This document shows positions 7,986-16,782 of a stretch of DNA of 64,000 nt, in pieces. This DNA comes from JACKBK01 sp963707275 (GTDB taxonomy: Bacteria; Chloroflexota; Anaerolineae; JAAEKA01). The translations under genes were made by a program, and so were the position numbers. Every line of letters starts with the position of its first letter. Within the stretch, counting starts at the first letter, position 1. The stretch is from contig CAVPPH010000015.1 of the NCBI GenBank assembly GCA_963707275.1, forward strand, positions 62,001 to 126,000. Direction: 5' to 3'. The notes beneath the pieces were generated by a model that worked only from the letters and a program-made list of their open reading frames with translations, was not told the DNA's origin and did no database searches.

Positions 7986-10290
7986 GCTCCTCAATTCCTG
8001 GTAGAATCGAAGACGGCTCGGCGCGGCTGAAAAAGCGGCGATAGGCAGCCGTCTCGCTCAGCAGCGCTTGCAGATTAGCCGCGGCTTCCGGCAATTCATT
8101 AGTCACTACGCCGCTGCCGTCTGCAATCCGCACGCCATCATCGCCGTCTTCCTCGATACGAAGATGCCCGCTCGCTGCCAGCCAACGCAGCCCCGCGCGC
8201 ACGACGACGTCACGTTGTGCAGTCGCGGCAGCAAGGTAGCTCAACGAAACCTCCTCATCGCCGGCCAGCACCGGCTTGAGCAACCCGGCCAGCCGCGCCA
8301 GAAACGCTTCCAACCCATCCAGTTGCGGATCGACGCCGACCAGAACTACCTGGCGCGGCTGCACTCGCGCAAGCACGGCCAGCAGATCACTGCGGCTGGC
8401 AGGTGCGGTCCAGACAACCAGCGTCTCGCCTGGTGTCAACTGTGTCCGATCAGCGCCACCAACCTGTCGCCGGTGAGTCGCTTCGGTCCAGACCTGCACA
8501 TCGCCGGCTTGTCGCAGCCCTGCCAGGCTGGCCAGCGGATCGGCTGCGGTCCGCCAGTCCAGCGCCTGCAACGACCGGGCACGGATCTCGACCGCCGCTT
8601 CGGCGATGGACTGCGCAGCCACCCACTCGACCTGCACGTCGCGCTGGCCGCGGAAGGTACTGGCGCGCACGCGGTAGGCCAGATCAAAGCGGCCCTCAGG
8701 CAGTGGCCAGCCCGCGCCCTGCCACCAGAACACCCGCTGCACGTTGCCCGCGTCGTCCTCCAGATCCAGCACACGGTGATCTTGGTAGCGCCCGACAGTT
8801 CGAGAGCTGGACACGCTGTGATTGCGGCTGACCAGCAGCGGCGCCGGGTTGCCCGGCCCGAAGGGCGCCAGCCGTTCGAGTTCCAACGCCAACGGCAGAG
8901 AGATGTCGCTCAAGGGCAGATCGGCATCGAGAGCCAGCGGCTTCTCCTCGCCCGCCACACCAAGCATCTCGCCGACGACCCGCGACAGTCGCCAGCGAAA
9001 CTCGTTGATTCGTTCCGCCGGCAGCGAAAGCCCGGCTGCCATCGGGTGCCCACCGTAACTGAGAAGCAGGTCAGCCTGCGCCGCGATGGCCGCGCTGATG
9101 TCGCAGCCATCCACCGATCGCGCCGACCCGCGCGCCGGTTCGCCGGGCGGTGCGCTGAAGAGCACGACCGGCCGCCGGTAGCGCTCGACCAGACGGCTGG
9201 CGACGATACCGATGATGCCGGCCGGCCACTGCGGGTGAGCCAGCACCAGCGCGGCGTGCTCCAGCAGGGCCGGCTCGCGCTCCAGTTGCGCCAGCACGCC
9301 GCGAAATACCTGGTCGGTCAGCAGCTTGCGCCGCTCATTCAGCCCCTCAAGCTGCGTCGCCAGGATGCGCGCCCGGCCCAGATCGCCGGTCGTCAGGAAC
9401 TCCACGGCCGGGTTGGCGTCGTCCAGCCGTCCCAGCGCGTTGAGGCGTGGCGCGATCTCGAAGCCGATGTGTTCTTCGGTCAGCCAGGTCGGATCAACCT
9501 CCCCCAGTTGCAGCATGACTTGCAGGCCGATACGCTGCGGATGACGCAGCGCCGCGATGCCACGCTGGGCCAGGGCCCGCGTGTCACCGCTCAAGCGCGC
9601 GACGTCAGCGATGATGCCCAGCGCCGCGAGATCAAGATGTTCAGTTTCTTCGCCGGCACGACCCGCATCAGCAAACAATGCTTGGGCTAGCTTGTAGGCC
9701 ACGCCAACCCCCGGCAGACCTGCCAGCGAGTGGTTGCTTGCCAGTCGCTTGGGGTTGATGACGGCAGCAGCGTCGGGCAACACACCAGGCAAGTCGTGGT
9801 GGTCGGTGACGACAAAATCGACGCCACGACTGGCTGCATACGCCACGGCCTCGTTGGCCGCGACGCCGGTATCACAGGTCAGCACGAGATTGACGCCGCT
9901 GTCGAGGAAGCGCTGCAATGCAGGAAGCGTTACGCCGTGTCCTTCATCGGCCCGCACCGGGATGTGAAATACGACGTCGGTGCCCAAACTGCGGAGCGTT
10001 GATATCAGCAGTGTCGTCGATGTCTGACCATCTACGTCGAAATCGCCCCAGACGCCGATCCGCTCCCCGCACTCGATGGCGCGCTGCACGCGCTCGACGC
10101 CGCGATCCATGTCAGGCAGGTCGAACGGCGAGGCTGAGGTGTAGCGGGCAGGGTCGAGGAAGGCCAGTGCAGCGTCCGGCGACTCGATGCCGTGCCGGAT
10201 CAGCAGTTCGGCCACCAACGGATGGCCGCCGACTGCATTGCGCAAAGAATCGGGAATTGTAACAGGGAGGGGGTCTTGCCAGAGAGTCAT
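7966..10290 (-). CDS. recJ: Single-stranded-DNA exonuclease RecJ
   Basis: A 774-residue RecJ, longer than the approximately 570-residue E. coli enzyme, with an extra C-terminal region. The DHH phosphoesterase motifs are clear: GDFDVDGQTSTTLL (motif I), VLTCDTGVAAN (II) and VVTDHHDLPG (III, the DHH). The LAGLPGVGVAYKLAQALF helix and DVARLSGDTRALAQRGI follow, and the DHHA1 domain holds SYGGHPMAAGLSLP. An OB-fold-like part lies after residue 450. RecJ degrades ssDNA 5' to 3' in recombination and repair. The start is the ATG at 10290, directly before the conserved N-terminus. It lies 2 bp downstream of the REP-associated transposase stop. Confidence 0.93.
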   Translation of the reverse strand: MTLWQDPLPVTIPDSLRNAVGGHPLVAELLIRHGIESPDAALAFLDPARYTSASPFDLPDMDRGVERVQRAIECGERIGVWGDFDVDGQTSTTLLISTLRSLGTDVVFHIPVRADEGHGVTLPALQRFLDSGVNLVLTCDTGVAANEAVAYAASRGVDFVVTDHHDLPGVLPDAAAVINPKRLASNHSLAGLPGVGVAYKLAQALFADAGRAGEETEHLDLAALGIIADVARLSGDTRALAQRGIAALRHPQRIGLQVMLQLGEVDPTWLTEEHIGFEIAPRLNALGRLDDANPAVEFLTTGDLGRARILATQLEGLNERRKLLTDQVFRGVLAQLEREPALLEHAALVLAHPQWPAGIIGIVASRLVERYRRPVVLFSAPPGEPARGSARSVDGCDISAAIAAQADLLLSYGGHPMAAGLSLPAERINEFRWRLSRVVGEMLGVAGEEKPLALDADLPLSDISLPLALELERLAPFGPGNPAPLLVSRNHSVSSSRTVGRYQDHRVLDLEDDAGNVQRVFWWQGAGWPLPEGRFDLAYRVRASTFRGQRDVQVEWVAAQSIAEAAVEIRARSLQALDWRTAADPLASLAGLRQAGDVQVWTEATHRRQVGGADRTQLTPGETLVVWTAPASRSDLLAVLARVQPRQVVLVGVDPQLDGLEAFLARLAGLLKPVLAGDEEVSLSYLAAATAQRDVVVRAGLRWLAASGHLRIEEDGDDGVRIADGSGVVTNELPEAAANLQALLSETAAYRRFFSRAEPSSILPGIEEHGTNER

Positions 10291-10292
10291 GT

Positions 10293-10796
10293 TCAGAACG
10301 GCGGGTCGCCAAATGCGTTGTATGTTACAGGCTGTTCCCTGAGAGCAGGCACATACTTCACGATGATTCCCTGATCCTCCGGGCCTTCGTCGAACTCGGT
10401 ACAATGCTCCAGCCAAGGAACTGCCGTGCTATCACGGTGGTGTTCTTTTTGCGCCTCGACGTAGGCAACTGCGCGCGCCAGCTGGGTTTGACCAAGGGTC
10501 AGCATGCCGTAGCCACGTTGCCACGCAAACTTGAAGCCATGCCCATGTTGATTGAGATAATGCGAGCTCGAACCTTTGATTTCTTTGACGAAATGGGAGA
10601 TTGAAATCTTGGGAGGGATGGCCGCGACGATGTGCATGTGTTCGGTCCAGCCGTTGAGCGCATAGATGTAACTGTCCAACTCAGCGGCCTTGCGCATGAT
10701 GTAGGCGAAAAGCATCGGCTCGTACTCAGGCGTGATCAAATCCTCACGATTCTTGGTGCTCCAAACGATGTGATAGTAGGCGCGCCAGAAGGGCAT
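10293..10796 (-). CDS. REP-associated tyrosine (Y1/IS200-like) transposase
   Basis: A 167-residue HUH-superfamily single-strand transposase. The divalent-metal HUH motif is TEHMHIVAAI (His-Met-His). The catalytic tyrosine is expected in AVAYVEAQKEHH, and the N-terminal strand YYHIVWSTKNRED is typical of Y1_Tnp (PF01797). Stand-alone enzymes of this type (RAYTs) mobilise or maintain repetitive extragenic palindromes. That role is supported here because two copies of a multi-palindrome repeat lie immediately upstream (10842-11102). It is transcribed toward recJ and ends 2 bp before the recJ start, so it may have displaced or taken over the recJ promoter. It lacks the accessory gene of full IS200/IS605 elements. 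Confidence 0.88.
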   Translation of the reverse strand: MPFWRAYYHIVWSTKNREDLITPEYEPMLFAYIMRKAAELDSYIYALNGWTEHMHIVAAIPPKISISHFVKEIKGSSSHYLNQHGHGFKFAWQRGYGMLTLGQTQLARAVAYVEAQKEHHRDSTAVPWLEHCTEFDEGPEDQGIIVKYVPALREQPVTYNAFGDPPF

Positions 10797-10841
10797 GGAA
10801 CGATCTCCTTTCGCTTGTTAGAACACGTTTCGCTCAAGTCC

Positions 10842-11102
10842 CGCCGGATGAATCCGGCATCTGATACCAAAAGCCTGCTCAAAGCAGGCTGCGGAGGTCA
10901 GATTCCGGACAGCTTGCTTCAGCATGCTTCTCTGTGTCAGACCGTGAATTCATTCACGGTTGGTGTGGCAGCGCGCTATGCCCCGCCGGATGAATCCGGC
11001 GTCTGATACCGAAAAGCCTGCTCAAAGCAGGCTGCGGAGGTCAGATTCCGGACAGCTTGCTTCAGCATGCTTCTCTGTATCAGACCGTGAATTCATTCAC
11101 GG
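10842..11102. repeat. REP cluster: two tandem copies of a four-palindrome unit
   Basis: Units 10842-10959 and 10984-11102 (about 118 bp each) differ at only about four positions. Each contains four palindromes in the same order: GCCGGATGAATCCGGC, AGCCTGCTCAAAGCAGGCT, an imperfect AGCTTGC/GCATGCT hairpin, and CCGTGAATTCATTCACGG. Between them the linker TCTGATACC or its complement-like form GGTCAGA/TATCAGACC recurs in alternating orientation. The cluster fills the 323-bp gap between the transposase and the nuclease gene; I see no gene in it. Confidence 0.88.
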
Positions 11103-11119
11103 GGCTTCATTCACGGCGT

Positions 11120-11956
11120 TCAATACTCCACCTCTGCCACCTGCTCGAAATCGAGATCGAACTCCACCGCCGGTTCGGGATCGTCGAAATCCAGTTCGTT
11201 GACATCTCCGGCGGCGACGCCGCGGTTGCAGAGGGAACGGTAGACGCAGAAGCGGCATTTGCTCTCATCGGGCGTCAGCGGGAACGGCTCATCGCCCATG
11301 CTGAGAACCGTCACCTGCTCCAGCAAACCGGCCAGCAGTGCGCCATCTTCCGCGTATTGGTCTGCGCTGTAAACGAAACGCTCCGGCCGGTCGGGGAAGC
11401 CGGCAAACCAGTAGACCATCTCGACCTGCTCCGGCGCAAACGGTTGACCGCCGTTCAGGTCCGCGCCGGCCTGCACCAGCAGATATGGGTAGACGCGCGT
11501 TTGTAAACGATTCGTCAGCCAGGAGCGCGGCGGTCGGTGGCGCGACGTCTTCCAGTCGTAGATCGTCGCCCGTCCGCCGGCCACCGCCACCAGATCCATC
11601 TTGGCCAACAACCGGCGCTGGCCAGACTGACCGAAAGGCGTCGTGAGAATCGCCTCAGGGAACAACGTCCCTTCCGGCACCGGTCGATGCTGCACGAAGT
11701 TCTGCCACCAGCCGGCCAGCGGCTCCTCGGCTGCCATGGCCGTCAGCCGCGCCTCATCCACGTCCAGCGTGTGTTGCTGGGCCATCAAATGAAACAGCGC
11801 GCCCAGCCGCATATGCTGCTCGTTCTCCAGATATGGCTCGGCCGGCACCGCCGGCCAGGCAATTTGGAGCAGATAGCGCAGTTGGAAGCGGCGCTTGCAG
11901 TCCACGAAATCCTGCAAGCTGCCCTGGCTGAACTGGAAATCGTCGGGTAGTGGCAT
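11120..11956 (-). CDS. Stand-alone PD-(D/E)XK nuclease with AddB/Cas4-type Fe-S cysteines
   Basis: A 278-residue nuclease of the PD-(D/E)XK family (PF12705-like). SQGSLQDFVDCKRRFQLRYL carries the first cysteine. GALFHLMAQQH gives the motif-I His, LLAKMDLVAV the Asp, TIYDWKTS the (D/E)xK pair, and LQTRVYPYLL the QxxxY motif. Near the C-terminus, ESKCRFCVYRSLCNRG adds a CxxCxxxxxC triplet. One upstream and three downstream cysteines are the arrangement that binds a 4Fe-4S cluster in AddB and Cas4. The ATG at 11956 overlaps the upstream helicase stop by one base (TGATG), so the two are translationally coupled. This suggests the nuclease subunit of a helicase-nuclease complex. No Cas genes are nearby. 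Confidence 0.85.
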   Translation of the reverse strand: MPLPDDFQFSQGSLQDFVDCKRRFQLRYLLQIAWPAVPAEPYLENEQHMRLGALFHLMAQQHTLDVDEARLTAMAAEEPLAGWWQNFVQHRPVPEGTLFPEAILTTPFGQSGQRRLLAKMDLVAVAGGRATIYDWKTSRHRPPRSWLTNRLQTRVYPYLLVQAGADLNGGQPFAPEQVEMVYWFAGFPDRPERFVYSADQYAEDGALLAGLLEQVTVLSMGDEPFPLTPDESKCRFCVYRSLCNRGVAAGDVNELDFDDPEPAVEFDLDFEQVAEVEY

Positions 11957-14252
11957 CACACGCTCCTGACAGGTTCCGGCGCGGCGGCGACAGATAGTCC
12001 GTCTTGCCGGCAGCCGCCCAGTTCCCAGTGAGTTTGCAGCGCCACGAAGGGCAGCGCCTGTACCGCCTCTGGACGGCTGGTCGCGCCGCGGCCGGAGTTC
12101 CATGTCACCACCAGCTCGCTCTTGGCGCGCGTGATGCCGACGTAGATCAGTCGCAACCGCTCGCGGACGTAGTCGAGACGGGCCTGCGCCGTGGCATCGC
12201 CCTCGCGGTAGGTGAGTTGGTCGTCGAGCAGCGCGTCCAGTTGCGCCAGCGCCTCTGCACCCAGGTTCAACTCGTCGCGCACGAACCACTTCTCGGCGAT
12301 GTACTGGTCGTAGGGCTGTCCGGAGGGAAAGTCGTAGCTGTTGACCGACATCAGGTAGACGCGATCCCACTCCAGCCCCTTGGCCTTGTGCATCGTCGCC
12401 ACCACCACCTTGCCGGCGTGCGCGCCGGGGATCGAAGCCGCTGTCCTCCTCGCTGAAGCCCAGAAAACGGCGCTCGTTGCGGGCAATCACCGCCAGCTCG
12501 CCGGCAAGTTCCGGCAGCCGCCACTTGGGATGCTGCTCAGCCGCCTGACGCAGGGTCACCGCCAGCTTGTGCGTGATCGCCAGATCGCTGGCCTCAGTGA
12601 ATAGGTCCTGGCCCAACGTCAACAGCAGTTGATCGACCGGCAGCACGATCGCACCCTGCCAGCGCTGTACGAAGCCGCGGAACATCGTCAGCAGCTCGGC
12701 GTCCTCGTCGGGGAGGTCGACTGTGGCCAGCCAGTCCTGGCCGGCGCGCGGCCAGACGAATTCTTCGACCTGGCGGCACGACGCCAACAGCTTGCTCAGC
12801 TTGGTGACATACTGCCACGCTTCTGGGTCCTCCTTGTCCGCACGGCGCCAGACCTGGAAGACCCGCGCCAGCCGCTGCGACGCGGTCGGATCGGCCAGGT
12901 GATGCAGCACGTTGGCCAGCGAGCCGGCTGCCTTGCGGGTTGAGGTAGAGCTGCGCAACAGGCTGTCCACCACCTCAAGGCCGCGATCGCGCAGCGCGTC
13001 GGCGACGTCGAAACCGCGCTGGTTGCGCGGCGTCAGCACCGCCACCGTGCTGTCAGGATGCTCCGGCAGCCAGCGCGCCAGCGACTCGACCACGGCGCGG
13101 AGCTCGGCGGCGGGCGTGAACTTGTTGCCCATCAGGAAGATCGACGCCGGATCGTCGGGCGGATTGGGCTGCGTGTCACCGGGCGGCGCAGGTAAAATCG
13201 GCGGCGGCGACAGTGCATCGCGCACCGCGCGGCACCGGATGCTCCGCCCGACTCCACGTCACCAGATAGTTTGCCAGGCAGATGATGCTCTCTGTCGAGC
13301 GGCCTGAGTTGGGCAGTTCCCGCTGCGCCACGCCTTCCTCTTCCAGGAAGTTGCGCAAATAGTCGGGGCTGGCGGTGGTGAATGTCTCGTAGATCGCCTG
13401 ATTGGGATCGCCTACCCGCACCCAGTTGCCGTCGGGACCGGTGAGCAGCCGCAATATCTGCTCCTGCAGGCGGCTGCTGTCCTGCGCCTCGTCCTCGAGA
13501 ATGTAGGGCCAGCGGTCGCGCAGCCGGGCCAACATCTTGTCGTCGCTCTGCACCGCCTGCAAAGCCAGCCGGATCAGGTCGTCGAAGTCCACCGCGCCGC
13601 GGTAAGCCAGCGCGCGCTGGTAGTCGCTGTAGATCGCCCAGCCCATCTCGGCCAGCGGCAGCGGGTTGACTAGCGTATCGAGCTGTCCGCGCAGCTTTTC
13701 CGGCGTCAACTGGCGATCCTTGGCCAGGCGAGTGAAGGCCAGCGCGACTTCCTTGACCTGATCCAGCAGCGGATCGCGGCGCACCCAGTCCAGCTTACTG
13801 GCCTCCAGCGCCGGGTCGAGGAACCGTTCCAGCGCGTACGGATTGCTGCGCAGCCAGGCCGCGGCCGCGTCACCCAGTATCTCGTCGGCGCTGCGTTCGT
13901 CCACGATATCGAACTTGTCCGACAGACCGACCAGCGCCGGCCGCTCGCGTACGATGTCGTGCGACAGGCCGTGCAGCGTGCGCACCCGGTAGCCGACGTG
14001 TGGCAGCAGTCCGCGCGTCTTCACCAGGTTGCTGACCCGTTTGTAGAAGTTGTCCACGGCCGAGTTGACCAGGGTCACAACTAGCACTTCCTGATGGCCG
14101 GCCAGACCGCCGCCGGCGATAAGCTGTGCGGCCAGGCGCGACAGCGTCTCGGTCTTGCCGCTGCCAGGCACCGCCGAAACGCCCATCCTGCCGCCGGTGT
14201 AGGCGAGGACTTCGGCTTGTTTGGGACGAGGTACGAATGAGTCGGGTGGCAT
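11956..14252 (-). CDS. UvrD/AddA-like superfamily 1 helicase, split by two frameshifts
   Basis: Three fragments in different frames join into one SF1A helicase of about 765 residues. The first (14252 to about 13220) has Walker A SAVPGSGKTET, motif II ILEDEAQDSS and motif III VGDPNQAIYE. The second (about 13220-12430) is the helical 2A/2B part with AVLTPRNQRGFDVADALRDR. The third (about 12430-11956) has motif V ATMHKAKGLEWDRVYL and motif VI LRLIYVGITRAKSELVV. All catalytic motifs are present, so the breaks are probably sequence errors; one lies by a GGGG run near 12427. Unlike AddA and RecB, no nuclease domain follows; the nuclease is the next, overlapping gene. A role in DNA-end processing is inferred from this pairing. 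Confidence 0.85.
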
Positions 14253-14365
14253 AAGCGCTACATCAATCTCTCAGAGTATCTGCGTTTCATTCGATCTGTG
14301 AGTTGTCTTTCGGCATTCCTCACAAGTTGAAAAGAAGACCACAACTACAAAACCTAGGTCGTCTC

Positions 14366-14430
14366 GTCATTCCCGCGGAGGCAGGAATCCAGCGCCCACG
14401 AAGGTGGATTCCCGTCTTCGCAGGAATGAC
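14366..14430. repeat. MITE-like dispersed palindrome (GTCATTCC...GGAATGAC)
   Basis: A 65-bp inverted repeat with GTCATTCCCGC at one end and GCAGGAATGAC at the other. Inner GGAATCC and GGATTCC segments give a cruciform-like structure. It resembles the widespread GTCATTCCCGCG-type palindromic repeat known from many bacteria. It lies in the 370-bp gap 14253-14622, where I see no other feature except an A/T-richer composition than the flanking genes. Confidence 0.7.
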
Positions 14431-14622
14431 AAGGGCGTGTTTACGGAATACCGATCAAGCGGCTTCAAACAACTTTCTCTCAACGACTATGAGAAAAAGG
14501 GGCGAAAAACCATTTAAGGTTTCGTCCAGAAGTCAAGATTGAATAGTCAGATATGGGAGCAAAAGCGAATTCAGGGTATCAGTGACCTCGGTCAGTAATA
14601 TGGATTCTGCGTCCTCACTCGC

Positions 14623-16782
14623 CTACGTTAGAGGTTGGTCAGCCACAGCCAACTGTCGCAACACATGGTTGAACGCCCACAGCAGCGGGCCGCGCTGTTC
14701 GTAGCCCTGCTCACCCAGTTCGCTGAGACCGAGAAAGACCTGCTTGCGACATCGGCGCAACAACCCGACCGCCAACCGGTAAAGTCGCTCCTGGTTGGCT
14801 GCATCCTCGTCGTCGTGATCCCACAGCCGGCCCGGCTGCCAGTGCCGGCTCAGCACGTAGGGATGCGTCAACGGCTGGTAGAGTCGCTCATACCAGCCGC
14901 GGCTGCCGATGTCCAGCCAGAACTGGTAGTCCACCGGCCGGTTCATCATCAGGAAGGTGTGCGCGGGCGCCAGCAGCACGGCGTTGCGGTCCACCTCCTG
15001 CCAGCCGCGCACATACTGCGCCGCGATTACGCCATCCTCGACCATGTCGAGGTACTCGCGGCCCAGATCGACGCTGCCATTCACGGCGTCTTGCGACGAC
15101 TCGCCTGCCTCAGCTACCGCCTGGCGAAACTTCTGCACCGATTCCACCAGATTGGCCGCGGCCTGCGAGGCGTCGAAATTGTCGTGAAACCCGAAGCCGG
15201 CCTGCGACAGCACTTCGCCGAACAGCCGGCTGAGGAAGTGATCCAGCGTCGCTGGCGAGCGCCGCCGTTGCAGATCGGCCAGCCAGACGCGCAACGTGTC
15301 ATAGCGGCCGCCCAGCACGTAGCTGATGCGCTCGTGCATATCGGGGTTGATCTGCTCGAAGGAAGAGAGTACAGGCGCGCCCTCCTTGCTGCGGTAGACG
15401 ATTTTGGTCAGCAACTGGGCGCGCACGGGATCCAGACCGTCGATGGCCTGCATCAGCGCGTAGGCAACGTCGAACTGCTCAGGCGTCCGCTGCCAGTCAG
15501 GATTTGCCAGCGCGGTCAGCGTCAGCAGACTGCGCGTGGCCGGCTCATCGCGCAGCGCGCGCGAGGGCCGGTGCGAGCGGGCCGCAATGCCGGCCTGCGC
15601 CAGCCGGTTGGTCAGCGAAAAGCGCAGCGAATCGGAGAGAAACGGCGCCAGCACCACGATCTCGCCCGGCGTCACACCGCTGTCCACCAGATCCGCGATC
15701 TGCCCGGCCACCCAGTCCAGCATCTGCGGATAAAATCGCATGTCCTCCTCAAATTGCAAGGTCTGGCGCACAGATTCAGGCGCGACAAGCGGCGCGGACG
15801 CGGCCGGTTGGCGCAGCGCGCCGGCCAGATGTGCGCCCAGCGCGAGCAGTTCTGGCGAGGCCACCAAGCTTTGATTTAAGGTTACGTGTTCGTCGCACAA
15901 ACCCTTAAGCGCGGCGCCACTATCCGGGTCAGCCCCCAGAAACTGGCGATACCCTCCGTCGTGGTCGTAGATCAGCAGCGCCGAGTCGACCTGCGGCAGC
16001 CAGTCGCGCAGCAGATCGTGGGCGAAGGGCGTGTCCTCCTCCAGGTTGTCGACGATCAGGTGCCGGTAGCTGCGCTGGAGGTAGTCGCGGCACTCGGGCA
16101 GTGGCCAGAGATGCTGGCGAAACACTTCGACCTGCAACGAGAAGTCCAGCAGGTTGTGGCGCAGGCAGTGCTCGCGGAAACGAGTTGCACACTCCTGCGC
16201 GTCGTTGTAGACCCGCAACTGGCTCTCGTCGCCCATCCACGCCTCGTGCAGCCGCCGGCCGATCTCGGTGTAGGGGAAGCCGACCACCGCCGCCTTGTTG
16301 AGATTGTCGATGATCTGGCTGTAGATGCGGTTGCGGTCGATGGTCACCGACTCGAAGTAGCCGTTTTCCAGCAGCGGGCGGGCGATGCGCGCCATGTGGT
16401 ACTGGGCAGTCTCCAGCGTCAGGAAGACGGGCGGGCTGTCGGGCTGGGCGAAACCGGCCTGCTGGCTGACCAGCGGCCAGAAGAGCTCGACGCTGCGGCG
16501 CGCCAGGCCGCCGGCAGTGACCAGCGCGGGAATGCTGCCCGGTCGCAGCCGGGTCCGCCGCAGCGCTTCGCTGTAGGGCTTGGCCAGCGGGCGCACTGGC
16601 GTCATCACCAGGATCGAACTGGCCGCGACGCCGCTCTGTACCAGGTTCAGCAGCCGTTGCACGCCCGCGCTGGTCTTACCCGCGCCGGCTGGCCCGTCCA
16701 GGAAGATGGCGCGGTCGAAGGGCGCAGCGCCCACGGCCTGTTGCGTCTCAGTCAAGGCAGCCATGGAAGCGGGTGGCGTCAT
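14623..16782 (-). CDS. AddB/UvrD-like helicase protein without nuclease domain
   Basis: A 719-residue protein with Walker A DGPAGAGKTSAG near residue 30, then LVMTPVRPLAKPYSEALRR, and a motif-II position reading HLIVDNLEED instead of DExQD. VVLAPFLSDSLRFSLTNRLAQ resembles motif IV of SF1 proteins. The C-terminal RLYRLAVGLLRRCRKQVFLG resembles motif VI, with RRCRK in place of TRAK. Altered Walker B and motif VI, with a kept Walker A, are seen in AddB-type partners that scaffold or scan DNA rather than unwind it. No PD-(D/E)XK domain follows. The start (ATG 16782) overlaps the stop of the membrane-protein gene by four bases. With the downstream helicase and nuclease it may form a three-gene AddAB-like complex. 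Function is inferred. Confidence 0.75.
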   Translation of the reverse strand: MTPPASMAALTETQQAVGAAPFDRAIFLDGPAGAGKTSAGVQRLLNLVQSGVAASSILVMTPVRPLAKPYSEALRRTRLRPGSIPALVTAGGLARRSVELFWPLVSQQAGFAQPDSPPVFLTLETAQYHMARIARPLLENGYFESVTIDRNRIYSQIIDNLNKAAVVGFPYTEIGRRLHEAWMGDESQLRVYNDAQECATRFREHCLRHNLLDFSLQVEVFRQHLWPLPECRDYLQRSYRHLIVDNLEEDTPFAHDLLRDWLPQVDSALLIYDHDGGYRQFLGADPDSGAALKGLCDEHVTLNQSLVASPELLALGAHLAGALRQPAASAPLVAPESVRQTLQFEEDMRFYPQMLDWVAGQIADLVDSGVTPGEIVVLAPFLSDSLRFSLTNRLAQAGIAARSHRPSRALRDEPATRSLLTLTALANPDWQRTPEQFDVAYALMQAIDGLDPVRAQLLTKIVYRSKEGAPVLSSFEQINPDMHERISYVLGGRYDTLRVWLADLQRRRSPATLDHFLSRLFGEVLSQAGFGFHDNFDASQAAANLVESVQKFRQAVAEAGESSQDAVNGSVDLGREYLDMVEDGVIAAQYVRGWQEVDRNAVLLAPAHTFLMMNRPVDYQFWLDIGSRGWYERLYQPLTHPYVLSRHWQPGRLWDHDDEDAANQERLYRLAVGLLRRCRKQVFLGLSELGEQGYEQRGPLLWAFNHVLRQLAVADQPLT

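Noticed and set aside
8068..9690. A 540-residue plus-strand ORF
   Set aside because: It lies antisense to recJ, whose DHH motifs are unambiguous; the plus product is Arg/Gln-rich with no domain.
11120..11956. Cas4 of a CRISPR system
   Set aside because: The cysteine and nuclease motifs fit Cas4, but there are no cas1/cas2 genes or repeats, and the gene is coupled to a UvrD-like helicase.
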